DNA from: Thiocystis minor
GTDB lineage: Bacteria; Pseudomonadota; Gammaproteobacteria; Chromatiales; Chromatiaceae
Length of the DNA stretch: 41,409 nucleotides
Reading direction: 5' to 3'
Assembly: GCF_016653465.1 (NCBI RefSeq)
Contig: NZ_NHSQ01000041.1
Location: 1 to 41,409 of the forward strand
Shown here: positions 9,042 to 20,670 of the stretch, in pieces
How positions within the stretch are numbered: the first letter of the stretch is position 1
How the letters are laid out: each line of letters opens with the position of its first letter
Position numbers and translations under genes: made by a program
The notes under the pieces: generated by a model
Seen by the model: only the letters and a program-made list of their open reading frames with translations
Database searches by the model: none
Told to the model about the DNA's origin: nothing

Positions 9042-9078
9042 CCCTGGGAGCGCCGACTTGCAGTCGGCGCTCCCAGGG
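9042..9078. repeat. REP-like 17-bp inverted repeat
   Basis: CCCTGGGAGCGCCGACT (9042-9058) pairs exactly with its reverse complement at 9062-9078 around a TGC loop. A 13-base partial copy of the left arm (CCCTGGGAGCGCC) sits directly before it at 9028-9040. A related but diverged hairpin lies after btuB near 27404. The sequence resembles dispersed intergenic palindromes whose accidental translation gives [10 protein letters not shown] peptides in many genomes. It lies four bases after the end of prfB, between prfB and lysS, and may act as a transcript end or stabiliser. Confidence 0.85.
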
Positions 9079-9081
9079 CGC

Positions 9082-10180
9082 TTAAAGCCCGCTTTTGAGG
9101 CTAGCCTCGATAAAGGGATCGAGATTCCCGTCCAGCACCGATTGCGTATTGGCGATTTCCACGCCGGTGCGCAGATCCTTGATCCGCGACTGGTCCAGCA
9201 CATAGGAGCGGATCTGACTGCCCCAGCCGATGTCGGACTTGGTGTCCTCCAGCGCGTCCTGCGTGGCGCGGCGCTTCTGCATCTCCAGCTCATAGAGTTT
9301 GGCCTTGAGCTGTTTCATCGCCTGATCCTTGTTCTTATGCTGCGAGCGGTCGTTCTGGCACTGAGTCACGGTGTTGGTCGGCAGATGGGTGATGCGTACC
9401 GCCGACTCGGTCCGGTTGACGTGCTGACCGCCGGCACCGCTCGCCCGATAGACATCGATGCGAAGATCCGCCGGATTGATCTCGATCTCGATGCTGTCGT
9501 CGACCTCGGGCGAGACGAACACGGAGGCAAAGGAGGTATGACGACGATTGCCCGAATCGAACGGCGACTTGCGCACCAGCCGATGCACGCCGATCTCGGT
9601 GCGCAACCAGCCATAGGCGTAATCGCCCTCGAACTTGATGGTGGCCGACTTGATCCCCGCGACTTCGCCGGGCGAAACCTCCATGAGTTCGGTCTTGAAA
9701 CCGCGCCGCTCGCCCCAGCGCAGATACATGCGCAACAGCATTTCGGCCCAATCCTGCGCCTCGGTGCCGCCCGAGCCGGACTGGATATCGACGAAGGCGT
9801 TATTGGCGTCCATCTCGCCGGCGAACATGCGCCGGAATTCCAGTTCGGCCACGCGCGCTTCATGGGTCTGGAGATCGGCGACCAGCGACTCGACGGTCGC
9901 CTCATCGCCTTCCTCGACGGCCATGGAGAGCATGTCATCGGTGTCGGTGAGCGCGGTCGTCAGCTCGTCAATGGTGAGCACGATCGCTTCCAACTGCGCA
10001 CGCTCGCGGCCCAAAGCCTGAGCGCGGCTCGGATCGTTCCAGATGGTCGGATCCTCAAGCTCCCGCAGAACCTCGGTCAGTCGTTCCTGGCGATCCGCAT
10101 AGTCAAAGATACCCCCGGAGGGACTCGACGCGCCCCCGCAGGTCGTTGATCTGGGAAGTGATCGGGTTGAGATCGAGCAT
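9082..10180 (-). CDS. prfB: Peptide chain release factor 2 (programmed +1 frameshift)
   Basis: RF2 reads UGA and UAA stop codons and triggers peptide release. The first 25 codons from the ATG at 10180 ([14 protein letters not shown]) end at an in-frame TGA at 10103-10105; a +1 shift joins them to the main frame ([12 protein letters not shown]...), giving 365 residues, the usual size. The stop-codon recognition tripeptide SPF is in [15 protein letters not shown], and the catalytic GGQ is in [15 protein letters not shown]. The gene starts 134 bases after the HDOD gene ends and precedes lysS. The self-regulating frameshift means low RF2 raises RF2 synthesis. Confidence 0.97.
10102..10117 (-). 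promoter_or_regulatory. prfB programmed +1 frameshift site
   Basis: Reading the minus strand, the sequence is CGGGGG TAT CTT TGA C. This reproduces the conserved RF2 recoding site: a purine-rich Shine-Dalgarno-like run three bases before CTT, the slippery CTT codon, and a weak stop TGA followed by C. Slow decoding of UGA lets the ribosome slip from CUU to UUU and continue. E. coli has AGGGGG; here the first base is C, which still leaves five G for anti-SD pairing. Confidence 0.95.
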
Positions 10181-10313
10181 GGTCGGCTCCGGCGGATAAA
10201 ACCGTGCAGTATAGTGGGCCTGCATCGCCGAATAAACCGCCGTGACAGCGCCTGCTGGCGCGAGCGCGTCCAGAGCCGATGCGCAAGAGAACGCATGTGA
10301 TGCCTGCGGCGGA

Positions 10314-11213
10314 TTAAGCGCCCCAACCGTCTTGCAGCGACCGCCCGCATAACGACGACCAGTCATCCTCGGAAAGCTCCAGTTCCCGCCGGGCGGCGTC
10401 CCGATAGGCGATCATCTCGGGCAGTTCGTGGTTCCCCAGCGAGAGTGCAATCAGGTAATGCGACAGTTGCGCGATGGCGATCAGCGAGTGTACTCGTGGA
10501 TCGTCCAGCGCATGGTCACGCGCGGCGTGATGATGATAGATCGCCAAAGCCAGATGTTCGGGAAGCTGCCAGGTGCTGGCCAGCAGGAAGCCGACGGTGG
10601 CGTGATCCGCGCCCAGGGCGGCGCGTTCGTGCTCCATCAGCGATTGGGGCGCGCCGAAGCGCAGTACCCATTCGTAGCCGTAATTCTCCAGCAGATCGGC
10701 GAAGATCAGGCTGCCGACATCGTGCATGAGGCCAAACAGGTAGGCTTCTTCCGAGCCGATGCCCTCGACCAGACCCGAGATGATCGTCGCCACGCGGGCC
10801 TGTTCCATGATGGATTCCCAGACGACGCGGGCCGAACCCTTGGCGTCTCCAAGCATGCGCTCGATCGAGGTCGCGGTGACCAGATTGACCAGTTGGTTGA
10901 TCCCCAGCAGCATGACGGCCTGTTGAACGCTGGCGATCTTGGTCCGGCGCGCGAAGATCGGCGCGTTGACCTTCTTGAGAATCTGTCCGGTCAACGCGAG
11001 ATCCTGCGCGATGAGATCGGCGACGACCCTCAGGTTCGGTTCCGGTCGGGTCAGTTCCGCGCGCAACGCGAGCACCACATCGGGAATCTGCGGAACCCTG
11101 GCTTTGCGCACGGCCTGGAAAGCCGCTTCGAGAGCCGCTTTCGGCGGATATGGCGAAATGATCGAGCACTGGGAAGGCGTTGTCATCTGGTCGGCCCTGG
11201 ATACGCTGGTCAT
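10314..11213 (-). CDS. HDOD domain protein (signal output domain)
   Basis: A 299-residue single-domain HDOD protein. After a variable N-terminus of about 30 residues it has the HDOD pattern: [18 protein letters not shown], a [22 protein letters not shown] segment, the [16 protein letters not shown] helix, and [15 protein letters not shown], which carries the HD pair, then [40 protein letters not shown] domains are related to HD phosphohydrolases but usually lack catalytic metal ligands, and they act in bacterial signalling, often beside GGDEF/EAL proteins. It is divergent from the decayed GGDEF/EAL gene at 11408, with 194 bases between, so both may have belonged to one signalling locus. The start could also be the Met at residue 10. 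Confidence 0.88.
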   Translation of the reverse strand: MTSVSRADQMTTPSQCSIISPYPPKAALEAAFQAVRKARVPQIPDVVLALRAELTRPEPNLRVVADLIAQDLALTGQILKKVNAPIFARRTKIASVQQAVMLLGINQLVNLVTATSIERMLGDAKGSARVVWESIMEQARVATIISGLVEGIGSEEAYLFGLMHDVGSLIFADLLENYGYEWVLRFGAPQSLMEHERAALGADHATVGFLLASTWQLPEHLALAIYHHHAARDHALDDPRVHSLIAIAQLSHYLIALSLGNHELPEMIAYRDAARRELELSEDDWSSLCGRSLQDGWGA

Positions 11214-11407
11214 GACGAGCCTCTGGACTCGGCACCAACGCGAAGCTTAACCCAAACGGCCGGCGCGTCCGCGATTTCCCCGTCACATCCCTGAACCCTG
11301 ATCTGTGCCCCGCATAAAAGGCAATCGATCTCTCTGGAACTGATCTGACCATCCCGCGACCTAATAGAGATAGCCTGATCCTGGGCGCTGAATCAGTTGC
11401 GACTCCC

Positions 11408-13558
11408 GTGACCAACGTCATGAACACTGATGCCGCCTTACGCCTGCTTGGCGAATCGCCCGACGCGCTGATCGCGACCGACGCTCAGGGACGGGTGATC
11501 TATTGGAGCCAAGGCGCGGAGACCGTCTTCGGTTATCCCCGCGCGGAAGCGGTCGGTCAGGCATTGAATGCGCTGGCGCAATGGCTCAAGGCCCATCCGC
11601 GGCTGCGCCAGATCCCGCTGGTGGCGGTGACGGCGCTGGCCATGGTAGGCGACCGGGAACGTGTGCTTGCCGCCGGCTTCTACGGTTATCTCGCCAAGCC
11701 CATCGCGCCCCGTGCCTTCGTCGGTCAGGTCGAGGCGTTTCTGCCTTGGAGACGGTGGCGACGCTGCTGGGACGGCCGCAAGCCTTGCTGTTCGTGCGAG
11801 CCGCCCAGGACATTCTGAACGTCCGCCACGCGGCGGCCGGTCTAATGGATCAGGGTGGCCGGGTCGTCCATCTGGCGACCCGCGGGCTGCCGGACGCGGT
11901 GCATCACGCCCTGGCCACCCAACCGCCGAGCGGCCTGATCGCCCAAGCGCTGCGACAGGGAACCCCGCAAAGCATTCGGGACTGGTCCGGCGAGACTCCG
12001 CCGCCGGGACTGCCGGACGGCCATCCGCCCCTGCGGACCCTGCTGGCGTTGCCCGTCCACTCGGCAGTGCGCACCTACGGCTGGCTCTATCTCGCCGACA
12101 AGCTGGGCGCGGACGCCTTCGCCATTGAGGACGAACAGATCGCCGCCACCTTCGCCGCCCAACTCGCCCTGGCGTGCGAAAACCTCGCGCTCTTCGAGGA
12201 GGCCCAGGAGTACGCCCGCGAGTTGGAGCGGGAGGTGACCGAGCGGCGCGCGAGCGAGTTGCGCTTTCGCCACGCGGTCGAGGAAGGGGCGTTCGCGCTG
12301 GCCTGGATCGGTCTGCCGGACGGCGAGTCACTGCGACCGCGCGCATGGCGGGCGCGGGATCCGCAGGCGCACCCCCAAGCCATTGGACCAGCGGTCAGCG
12401 CCGCGGACGAGGCCGAGGCGCGACGGGTGCTCGACAGCGGGCGGGTGTCGATCCGCAACGATCTGCGCCTGGAGGAGTCCGCCGCCGGGCCGCTGGATCC
12501 TCCCTGGGCCTGGATGTCCGGTCGCGGGCCGCGCTCCCCCTGAGCCGGGACGGAGCACTGGTCGGCGTGTTGATGCTCTACGCGCGCGAGGCTGGTTTTT
12601 TCGACGCGGAAGAACAGCGCCTGCTCGCGAACTGGCGGGAGATATTTCATTTGCCCTGCAATACATCGCCAAGGCGGAGCGCCTCGACTATCTGGCCTAC
12701 TACGACCCGCTCACCGCTCTGCCCAATCGCAGTCTCTTCGTGGACCGGCTCGGTCAATTGCTGCAAGGCGCCCACCACGAAGGCTCCCAGGTCGCGGTGA
12801 TCCTGGTGGATCTGGACCATTTCAAACGCATCAACGATACACTGGGCCGTCATGTCGGCGATGGCGTGCTCCAGGCGGTGGCGGAACGTCTCGCCGCCAC
12901 ACTGGAAGAACCTTCCAGCCTGGCGCGCGTGGGGGCGGATACCTTTGCCATCGCGATCGCCGCGCTGCCCGCCGGAGCCGATGCCATGGCGATTTTGAGA
13001 CGCTGCATCGTCGATGGAAACGCGGCAGTTCGCGGTTCATCTCCAGCCCAAGGTGAGTCTGCGCGACGGCACGATCGTCAGCGCCGAGGCGCTGCTTCGT
13101 TGGAACCATCCGACCCGGGGTCTGGCCTCCCCCGCGAGCTTTATTCCGCTGGCGGAGGAAAGCGGGCTCATCGTCCCCCTCGGCGCGTGGGTGCTGCGCA
13201 CCGTTTGCGCCCAGCAGGCCGACTGGCAGAAGAAGAGCCTGCGCACGGTTCCGGTGGGGGTGAATCTATCGGCGGTCCAGTTTCGCGAGAGTCGGGGGCT
13301 ATTTCCTTTTCATGCCGTGAAGATCGACCGCGCCTTCATCGTCGATATCGTCCATAACCCGGAAGACGCCGCCATTGCCAGTGCGATCATCACCATGGCG
13401 CGGCGTCTGGGTCTGACCGTGGTGGCGGAAGGCGTGGAGACGGTCGATCAGCTCGACTATCTGCGCGCCGCGGGCTGCGACGAAATGCAGGGGTATCTGT
13501 TCAGCCAGGCGGTGCCGCTGGAGACGTTCGCGGCCATGCTAAGGCGGGAAAGCGTCTG
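11408..13558 (+). pseudogene. Decayed PAS-receiver-GAF-GGDEF-EAL signalling gene
   Basis: A multidomain c-di-GMP gene broken many times. Frame 1 (11408 to about 11745) has half a PAS domain ([23 protein letters not shown]) joined directly to the second half of a receiver domain ([31 protein letters not shown]), so DNA between them is gone. A frameshift leads to a GAF domain (about 11747-12520), a second to its end (PLSRDGALVGVLMLYA), and a third to GGDEF (YYDPLTALPNRSLF; active site degenerate, RVGADTFAI). A fourth leads to EAL. That domain keeps EALLRWNHP and AEGVETVDQLDYL but jumps from NLSAVQFR to FHAVKIDRAFI, removing the ELTE and DDFG metal ligands. Several in-frame deletions plus frameshifts cannot all be sequencing errors, so it is a true pseudogene. 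Its 3' end nearly meets the convergent hydrolase gene. Confidence 0.93.
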
Positions 13559-13612
13559 GCCCTGCCAGCCGCGCGCGACCGCGATTGACGGCAGCGTTGG
13601 CAGGCGATGCAA

Positions 13613-14494
13613 TCAGACGGACGGCGTCGACCAAAACCGATCAAGCGCGACAATCGTCTCCGGGAGCCTCTCCCAATGCGGCAGCCCCAAATTCGGGGCG
13701 AGCCGGACCCGCTGCCAGTTGGGATGTCTGGCGACGAACGCATCCAGGTGCTCGAAGGTAATGTACGGATCCTGATCGGCAATCGCCAACACCGGCAGAT
13801 CCGTCAGCTTGGCATAGAGCCGATCCATCGCATTGGGCGTAAAGAGTTGCATGGAGAGGAAGGTCAGGGGCGCGTGCCGGGCGCCCGGCTGATGGGACGT
13901 GGCATGCGCATAGTCGATGACCTCGGCGGGGACATCGCCCACGAAGGAGCGGCCCAAAAAATAGCGGATGCTGGGACGGGATGCCACCAGGTCATAAAGC
14001 CCCTGACTCACGAGCGGGATGGTCAACGCCTTGTGCGCAATCCTCGCGCTCCGCAAGCTCGGTACCGGACGCAGGCTGAATCCGGTCGGCGAAATGACGA
14101 CGAGCGAGGCGACCTGCCCCGGCGTCGCGAGGGCCGCGCGGGCGGCGAACTCCGCGCTCAGCGAGAGCGCGAGGACATCCGCGGGTTGCTGGACGATCTG
14201 ACGCAAAAAATCCGCGAGGGCATTGGCATAGAGATCTGGCGTATAGGGCCGCGCTCCGCGCTCGGAGTGGCCGAAACCCGGCAGGTCGAGGCTGTACACC
14301 GGCCGCTGGCCGCGATACTGCTCGAACAGCGGCCGCATCTCGAAGCTGCTGGGCGCGGCATTGATACTGTGCACCAGCACCAGGGGCCGGCCGTCGCCCT
14401 TCGTGTCGACGTAATAGGCGATCCGCCCGGCACGTTCGCTGACGAAATCGAATCTGGGCGCCGTCAAGGCGTCGGCAAGTACTGACTTGTTCAA
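13613..14494 (-). CDS. Alpha/beta hydrolase
   Basis: A 293-residue alpha/beta-hydrolase-fold protein without a signal peptide. The oxyanion region reads LVLVHSINAAPSSFEMRPLFEQ (the usual HG is HS), and SLDLPGFGHSERG is the typical strand 4 loop. The nucleophile elbow is ALSLSAEFAA with Ser113 in S-x-S-x-E, where most relatives have G-x-S-x-G. The acid is Asp239 or Asp241 in AIADQDPYITFEHL and the base His272 in LGLPHWERLPE. The triad is therefore present, but the loss of both elbow glycines is unusual and matches a subgroup whose substrate is unknown to me. It starts 21 bases after the PilZ/EAL gene ends and is probably co-transcribed with it. Confidence 0.88.
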   Translation of the reverse strand: MNKSVLADALTAPRFDFVSERAGRIAYYVDTKGDGRPLVLVHSINAAPSSFEMRPLFEQYRGQRPVYSLDLPGFGHSERGARPYTPDLYANALADFLRQIVQQPADVLALSLSAEFAARAALATPGQVASLVVISPTGFSLRPVPSLRSARIAHKALTIPLVSQGLYDLVASRPSIRYFLGRSFVGDVPAEVIDYAHATSHQPGARHAPLTFLSMQLFTPNAMDRLYAKLTDLPVLAIADQDPYITFEHLDAFVARHPNWQRVRLAPNLGLPHWERLPETIVALDRFWSTPSV

Positions 14495-14515
14495 ACATAG
14501 CTCCTGAGACGTGGT

Positions 14516-17500
14516 TTAAGGCATCTCGTCAAGGAATTGCGGTCGTTCGATGGCGTAGCCCTGTGCGTAATCCACCCCGATATCCTGCAGCAGTTCCAGA
14601 ATCTCGCTGTTTTCCACGTACTCTGCAATGGTTTTCTTCCCCATGAAATGGGCGATCTCATTGAATGATTTAACGATTTCTCGGTCGTGAGGGCTGATCA
14701 AAATATCCTTGACAAAGGATCCGTCGATCTTGACATAGTCGACCGGTAACTGTTTCAGATAGCTGTAGGACGACATGCCAGAGCCGAAATCGTCCAGCGC
14801 AATACGGCAGCCCAATGCCTTGATCTCGCCCAGAATCATGGCCGCCTGTTCGAGATTCACGATGGCGGCCGTCTCGGTGACCTCGAAACTGACGACATCG
14901 ACTGGCACCTGAAAACGTTCCAGGCTGGAGCGAATGAATTTCAGCAGATCCGGATCGCTGAGCGACTGTCCCGAGAGATTGATGGCGATACCGCCGATCG
15001 CTCGCGCCTGAACCGGATGTTCATTGAGCCATCGGAAGGCGGTCTCGATCACCTGGCGATCGACCTCGCGCATCCGATTGAACGCTTCGGCGGCGGCGAT
15101 AAAGGATTGCAGCGGGAGCGGAGCCCCCTGGTCATCGTAAACGCTGAGCAGGATTTCGCAATGCGGCGTCAGTTCGCGATTGGGATCGATCGGAACGATC
15201 CGCTGATAACGCAGACGATGGCGGCCGGATTTGATGACATCCTCCGCTTGCGCCCAGCCGCGCAAGTGATCCAACTGACGGACAATGATCGCATCGTTCT
15301 CGCTGAAGAGGAGGACACGATCCCCCCCCTCCCGATGCGAGGCCAGACAGGCCACGCTCGCCGCCGACATCAGCGTTTCCGGACTGGTCGCGTCGTCGCT
15401 CAGCAGCACCATGCCGAGACTGCCCGCCAGCCGGAATGGTTTGCCTTGCAGATCGCAGGGCATCGTCGTCAACCCGGCGCGAATCGCCTCGCCGATTTCG
15501 GACGCGTGGTCGCGATTCATCGCCGGCATGAGCAAACCGAAGCGGCATCCGCCCAGGTAGGCGAGACAGAACGCGTCCGGAACCACATTTTCCAACAGTC
15601 TGGCGACCGCCACCAGGATGCGCTCGCCAGCCGAATAGCCAAAGGTTCCGGTGAGCGTGTCGTAACGATCCAGTTCCAGGAACGCCAGGGCATGCGTGGC
15701 GTCGGAATCCTTGCCTGACAGGAGCAGTTGGGTCAGCGAATCCAGCAAACGTCGCTGATTGGCCAGGCCGGTCAATGGATCGTGCGTTTCGTGATAAATG
15801 AGACGTTCCTGCATCTCCGTCAACGCAGCGTCGGCGGCACGGGCGACCACCCGCTTGGCGGTCGGCGCCCCCTCGGCGTGCGCCTGACCGCGCGCAAAGG
15901 CCTCGGCCAGGCGCTGGCGGCGCAGCACCTTCACCTTCTTGCCCATCGTATCGGTAATCGCCAGGCGAGAACCGTCGTCGTTGCGCCAGATGAGTCGCAG
16001 TACCTTGCTCGCGTCCTTGTTCCGCATCCACAGCAGAGCGCCGAGCGGCAAGCCGCTGACCCGCGCCAGCCCCCGCTCCCAGTCCGCGGCGGACAGATCC
16101 GCCGGAATCCGTTCGGGTTCGCTCTCGGCATCCGGAATCAAGGGAGAAAAAATCAGAAAATCCTCATCCCGAGAGAGGGATGCGGAGACGCGACGCACGC
16201 CGGTTTCAATCCGCCCCAGCAGTTCATTACTACGGATCGAGTCAATTCCGATGTAACTCAGGCCCGCGCGCAGTTGCTCGATCATCGACTCCAGGGTAAG
16301 GGACTCCCGCGCGTCGCCTTCTCCCTCGCCCACGTCCTCGCCACCGCTCATGCGGTGCAGACTCAGCAGGAGATTCCAGTACCGATGCCAGCGCGCCCCT
16401 GCAATTCCCCCATTGGCACACGCCGATTCCAGCAGGCTCCGCCAGCCAACCTGAACCAATTCATCGACGGCCTGGTGAATCCGCCGTCCGGTCAGTGCGC
16501 TGTTCAGCCGTTCGCGCACCTGCTCGCGCGCCAGGCGTTCCCGCTCTTTCGCCTCGCAGACATTCACCCAGTTGACGATATTGTCTTGATAGTCGCGACC
16601 CGCCTTGGATTCGATGGTTTCCAGCCGTTTGGATAGTTCATTCAGCGCGGCGGGATCCCGCTCATCGCTGGAGACCAGCGTTTGAGCCGCTTCCTCGAAC
16701 TCGCGCTGTAAGCCCCGATCGTCGCCTTCCTGATTCAGCAGGAACAGCGCAAGTTGTTCTAACTGATTCAGCAGGGTGACCAGCGGTTGACGGGTATCCG
16801 CCATCGCGCCCGGCTCGGTGACCGCCATGGACAGAAAACGCCTGGACAAGGACTTGATGAGCGATTTGATCTGTGGCGGGGTCGAGGGATCTGTCAGCAT
16901 GTGCGACAGGAGCCGGTCGGTCACATCGACCCGTTCCTCAACCTGCGGAGACATCACCGGCTGGCGCTCGGGATGACTCCCGTCCTGTTTCGGCTCGGCG
17001 CTTCGCAGCCATTGGGCGACCAGTTCCCGCAGCGGGCGGTCTGGGTCTGCCTCGGGGAGTTGGAAATCGACGGGCAGTTGGGAGAGCAGATCGGCGACGC
17101 GCCGCCCACCCGCGTAATGGCGCGTCGGTCGCCTCTGCGCCCGGTACGCCGACCCGGAGGGGTACAGAGCCAACCGATCGGCGGCCTGCGTGTCCTGAAT
17201 CGTCTCTGACTCAGCGCGCTGGACTCCGGCTGGCGCGGCCGCGACGCGGTCCTGGGGGGGGGCGAAATCCGGCGTGTCGCTCGGAACTGCGTATCTCGTG
17301 GCATCGGCTGCTACCGAGGTCTGGATATCGGTGTCTGTCGTCCGCGGCGGCTCGATGTCGGCGAGTCCCGAGGACGTCCAGGCCCGCAACACCTCCCGAT
17401 AAAAAGCGCCCAGATTGCTCGATAAATGGTTGGCGACAATCCGCATGGACAGTCTTTGCAGTTCCTTGCCGAGGCCAATTTCGCTCAGTGCCTGCTCAAT

Positions 17501-18361
17501 GGTTTCGGCCAGTGCCAGGGGCTCCATCGGGAGTGACGTATCCTGGAAAATCGCGGAGACCTGGGTGCGCAGGGCGTCCAGCGGTTCGCGTAACTCTTCC
17601 TCCAGACGGTTGGCCAATTCCGATTTCGCCAGCCAGACCTCGAATTCTTCCTGATCGACGAGTTGCAAACCGTCCGCCGGGGGGGCAGCCTCCATTCTGG
17701 CGGTTGGAACGGCACCCGCGTTTTTCGCCTTGCCGAGATTCCGCAAGGCGTCGAGCAATTCCTGACGGATCCGGCGCGGGATGCTTTCATCCTGAATCGC
17801 CCTGGCCAGCAGGCCGATTTCGCCTGTAAAGCGCGCGCGCTCGGCATCGCTCATCGCGCGCTCGCTGTGCGACCAGAGATCCTCCACGAGGCTCTCCAAG
17901 AGCGAATCGAGCATGCTGTCCAGACCCTGCCGTCCCACTTCCTGCAAGACCTCGCGCGCCCGAAGCCGGCCGGGATTCAGCTCGAGATCCGCCTCCGGCG
18001 GACGCGCCGCGGCGGCCGTCTCGCCAATAAAACGGGCAAGACGCGCCCGGCCATTCCCCTCCAGCCGGATAAACCGCGCGCCCAGCCCGCGATCGACGCG
18101 ATGGAGAATCTCGACCACGGCCTGAACGGGATCCATGCTCTGCGCGTCCGGCAGGTCAAAATGCAGATCGACATGTTCGCCCGAGACAAAAGGCAGTTCC
18201 GGCGCTGTCGCGGAGCTGTCCAGAAGCACGCCGCCATTGCAGATATTCAGCACCCTGCAATTGGTCGGAAGCTGATTGCGGCCGCGCACCTTTGCGTGCA
18301 GATCAACCGGATGACGGGTCTGAATGCGACGCTCTCTATACTGTCTTTGTTGGTCAGTCAT
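14516..18361 (-). CDS. PilZ - DUF1631-like - GGDEF - EAL c-di-GMP protein
   Basis: A 1281-residue cytoplasmic protein. Residues about 8-115 form a PilZ domain with the c-di-GMP-binding RxxxR (RIQTR) and a NxSxxG variant, NICNGG. A long helical middle (about 130-780) resembles DUF1631. A GGDEF domain follows (YHETHDPLTGLANQRRLLDSL), with active site GGCRF instead of GGDEF, so probably no cyclase activity. The last 219 residues are EAL: the signature is EIL (1069-1071), with FEVTET, DDFGSG (Asp1190/Asp1191), KIDGSF and EYVEN, so most metal ligands for phosphodiesterase are kept. The likely role is a c-di-GMP-sensing phosphodiesterase with a regulatory GGDEF. It starts 45 bases after the amylase ends. 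Confidence 0.92.
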   Translation of the reverse strand: MTDQQRQYRERRIQTRHPVDLHAKVRGRNQLPTNCRVLNICNGGVLLDSSATAPELPFVSGEHVDLHFDLPDAQSMDPVQAVVEILHRVDRGLGARFIRLEGNGRARLARFIGETAAAARPPEADLELNPGRLRAREVLQEVGRQGLDSMLDSLLESLVEDLWSHSERAMSDAERARFTGEIGLLARAIQDESIPRRIRQELLDALRNLGKAKNAGAVPTARMEAAPPADGLQLVDQEEFEVWLAKSELANRLEEELREPLDALRTQVSAIFQDTSLPMEPLALAETIEQALSEIGLGKELQRLSMRIVANHLSSNLGAFYREVLRAWTSSGLADIEPPRTTDTDIQTSVAADATRYAVPSDTPDFAPPQDRVAAAPAGVQRAESETIQDTQAADRLALYPSGSAYRAQRRPTRHYAGGRRVADLLSQLPVDFQLPEADPDRPLRELVAQWLRSAEPKQDGSHPERQPVMSPQVEERVDVTDRLLSHMLTDPSTPPQIKSLIKSLSRRFLSMAVTEPGAMADTRQPLVTLLNQLEQLALFLLNQEGDDRGLQREFEEAAQTLVSSDERDPAALNELSKRLETIESKAGRDYQDNIVNWVNVCEAKERERLAREQVRERLNSALTGRRIHQAVDELVQVGWRSLLESACANGGIAGARWHRYWNLLLSLHRMSGGEDVGEGEGDARESLTLESMIEQLRAGLSYIGIDSIRSNELLGRIETGVRRVSASLSRDEDFLIFSPLIPDAESEPERIPADLSAADWERGLARVSGLPLGALLWMRNKDASKVLRLIWRNDDGSRLAITDTMGKKVKVLRRQRLAEAFARGQAHAEGAPTAKRVVARAADAALTEMQERLIYHETHDPLTGLANQRRLLDSLTQLLLSGKDSDATHALAFLELDRYDTLTGTFGYSAGERILVAVARLLENVVPDAFCLAYLGGCRFGLLMPAMNRDHASEIGEAIRAGLTTMPCDLQGKPFRLAGSLGMVLLSDDATSPETLMSAASVACLASHREGGDRVLLFSENDAIIVRQLDHLRGWAQAEDVIKSGRHRLRYQRIVPIDPNRELTPHCEILLSVYDDQGAPLPLQSFIAAAEAFNRMREVDRQVIETAFRWLNEHPVQARAIGGIAINLSGQSLSDPDLLKFIRSSLERFQVPVDVVSFEVTETAAIVNLEQAAMILGEIKALGCRIALDDFGSGMSSYSYLKQLPVDYVKIDGSFVKDILISPHDREIVKSFNEIAHFMGKKTIAEYVENSEILELLQDIGVDYAQGYAIERPQFLDEMP

Positions 18362-18406
18362 GTTCTGGATAATACGTATTGGACCATCGGATGCCAGCAG
18401 GAAACC

Positions 18407-20560
<2,154 letters not shown>

Positions 20561-20615
20561 CGTGAACGTCCTCCAAATCAAACTGTAAAGATGCTTTCAG
20601 GCGTCAGCCACCGAT

Positions 20616-20644
20616 CCCGTGACACTGCGGAGCGGCGTCACGGG
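20616..20644. terminator. Intergenic hairpin between sohB and amylase
   Basis: CCCGTGAC (20616-20623) pairs with GTCACGGG (20637-20644) over a 13-base loop, in the 110 bases between the sohB stop and the amylase start. There is no T-run after it, so it is a weak terminator or a stabilising stem in a joint transcript. Confidence 0.35.
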
Positions 20645-20670
20645 AAGATCGCTGCCACGTGCAATCCGAA

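Noticed and set aside
8883..9293. N-terminal extension of lysS
   Set aside because: The frame runs through the REP-like palindrome and yields the typical [10 protein letters not shown] artefact peptide; family N-terminus begins at 8882.
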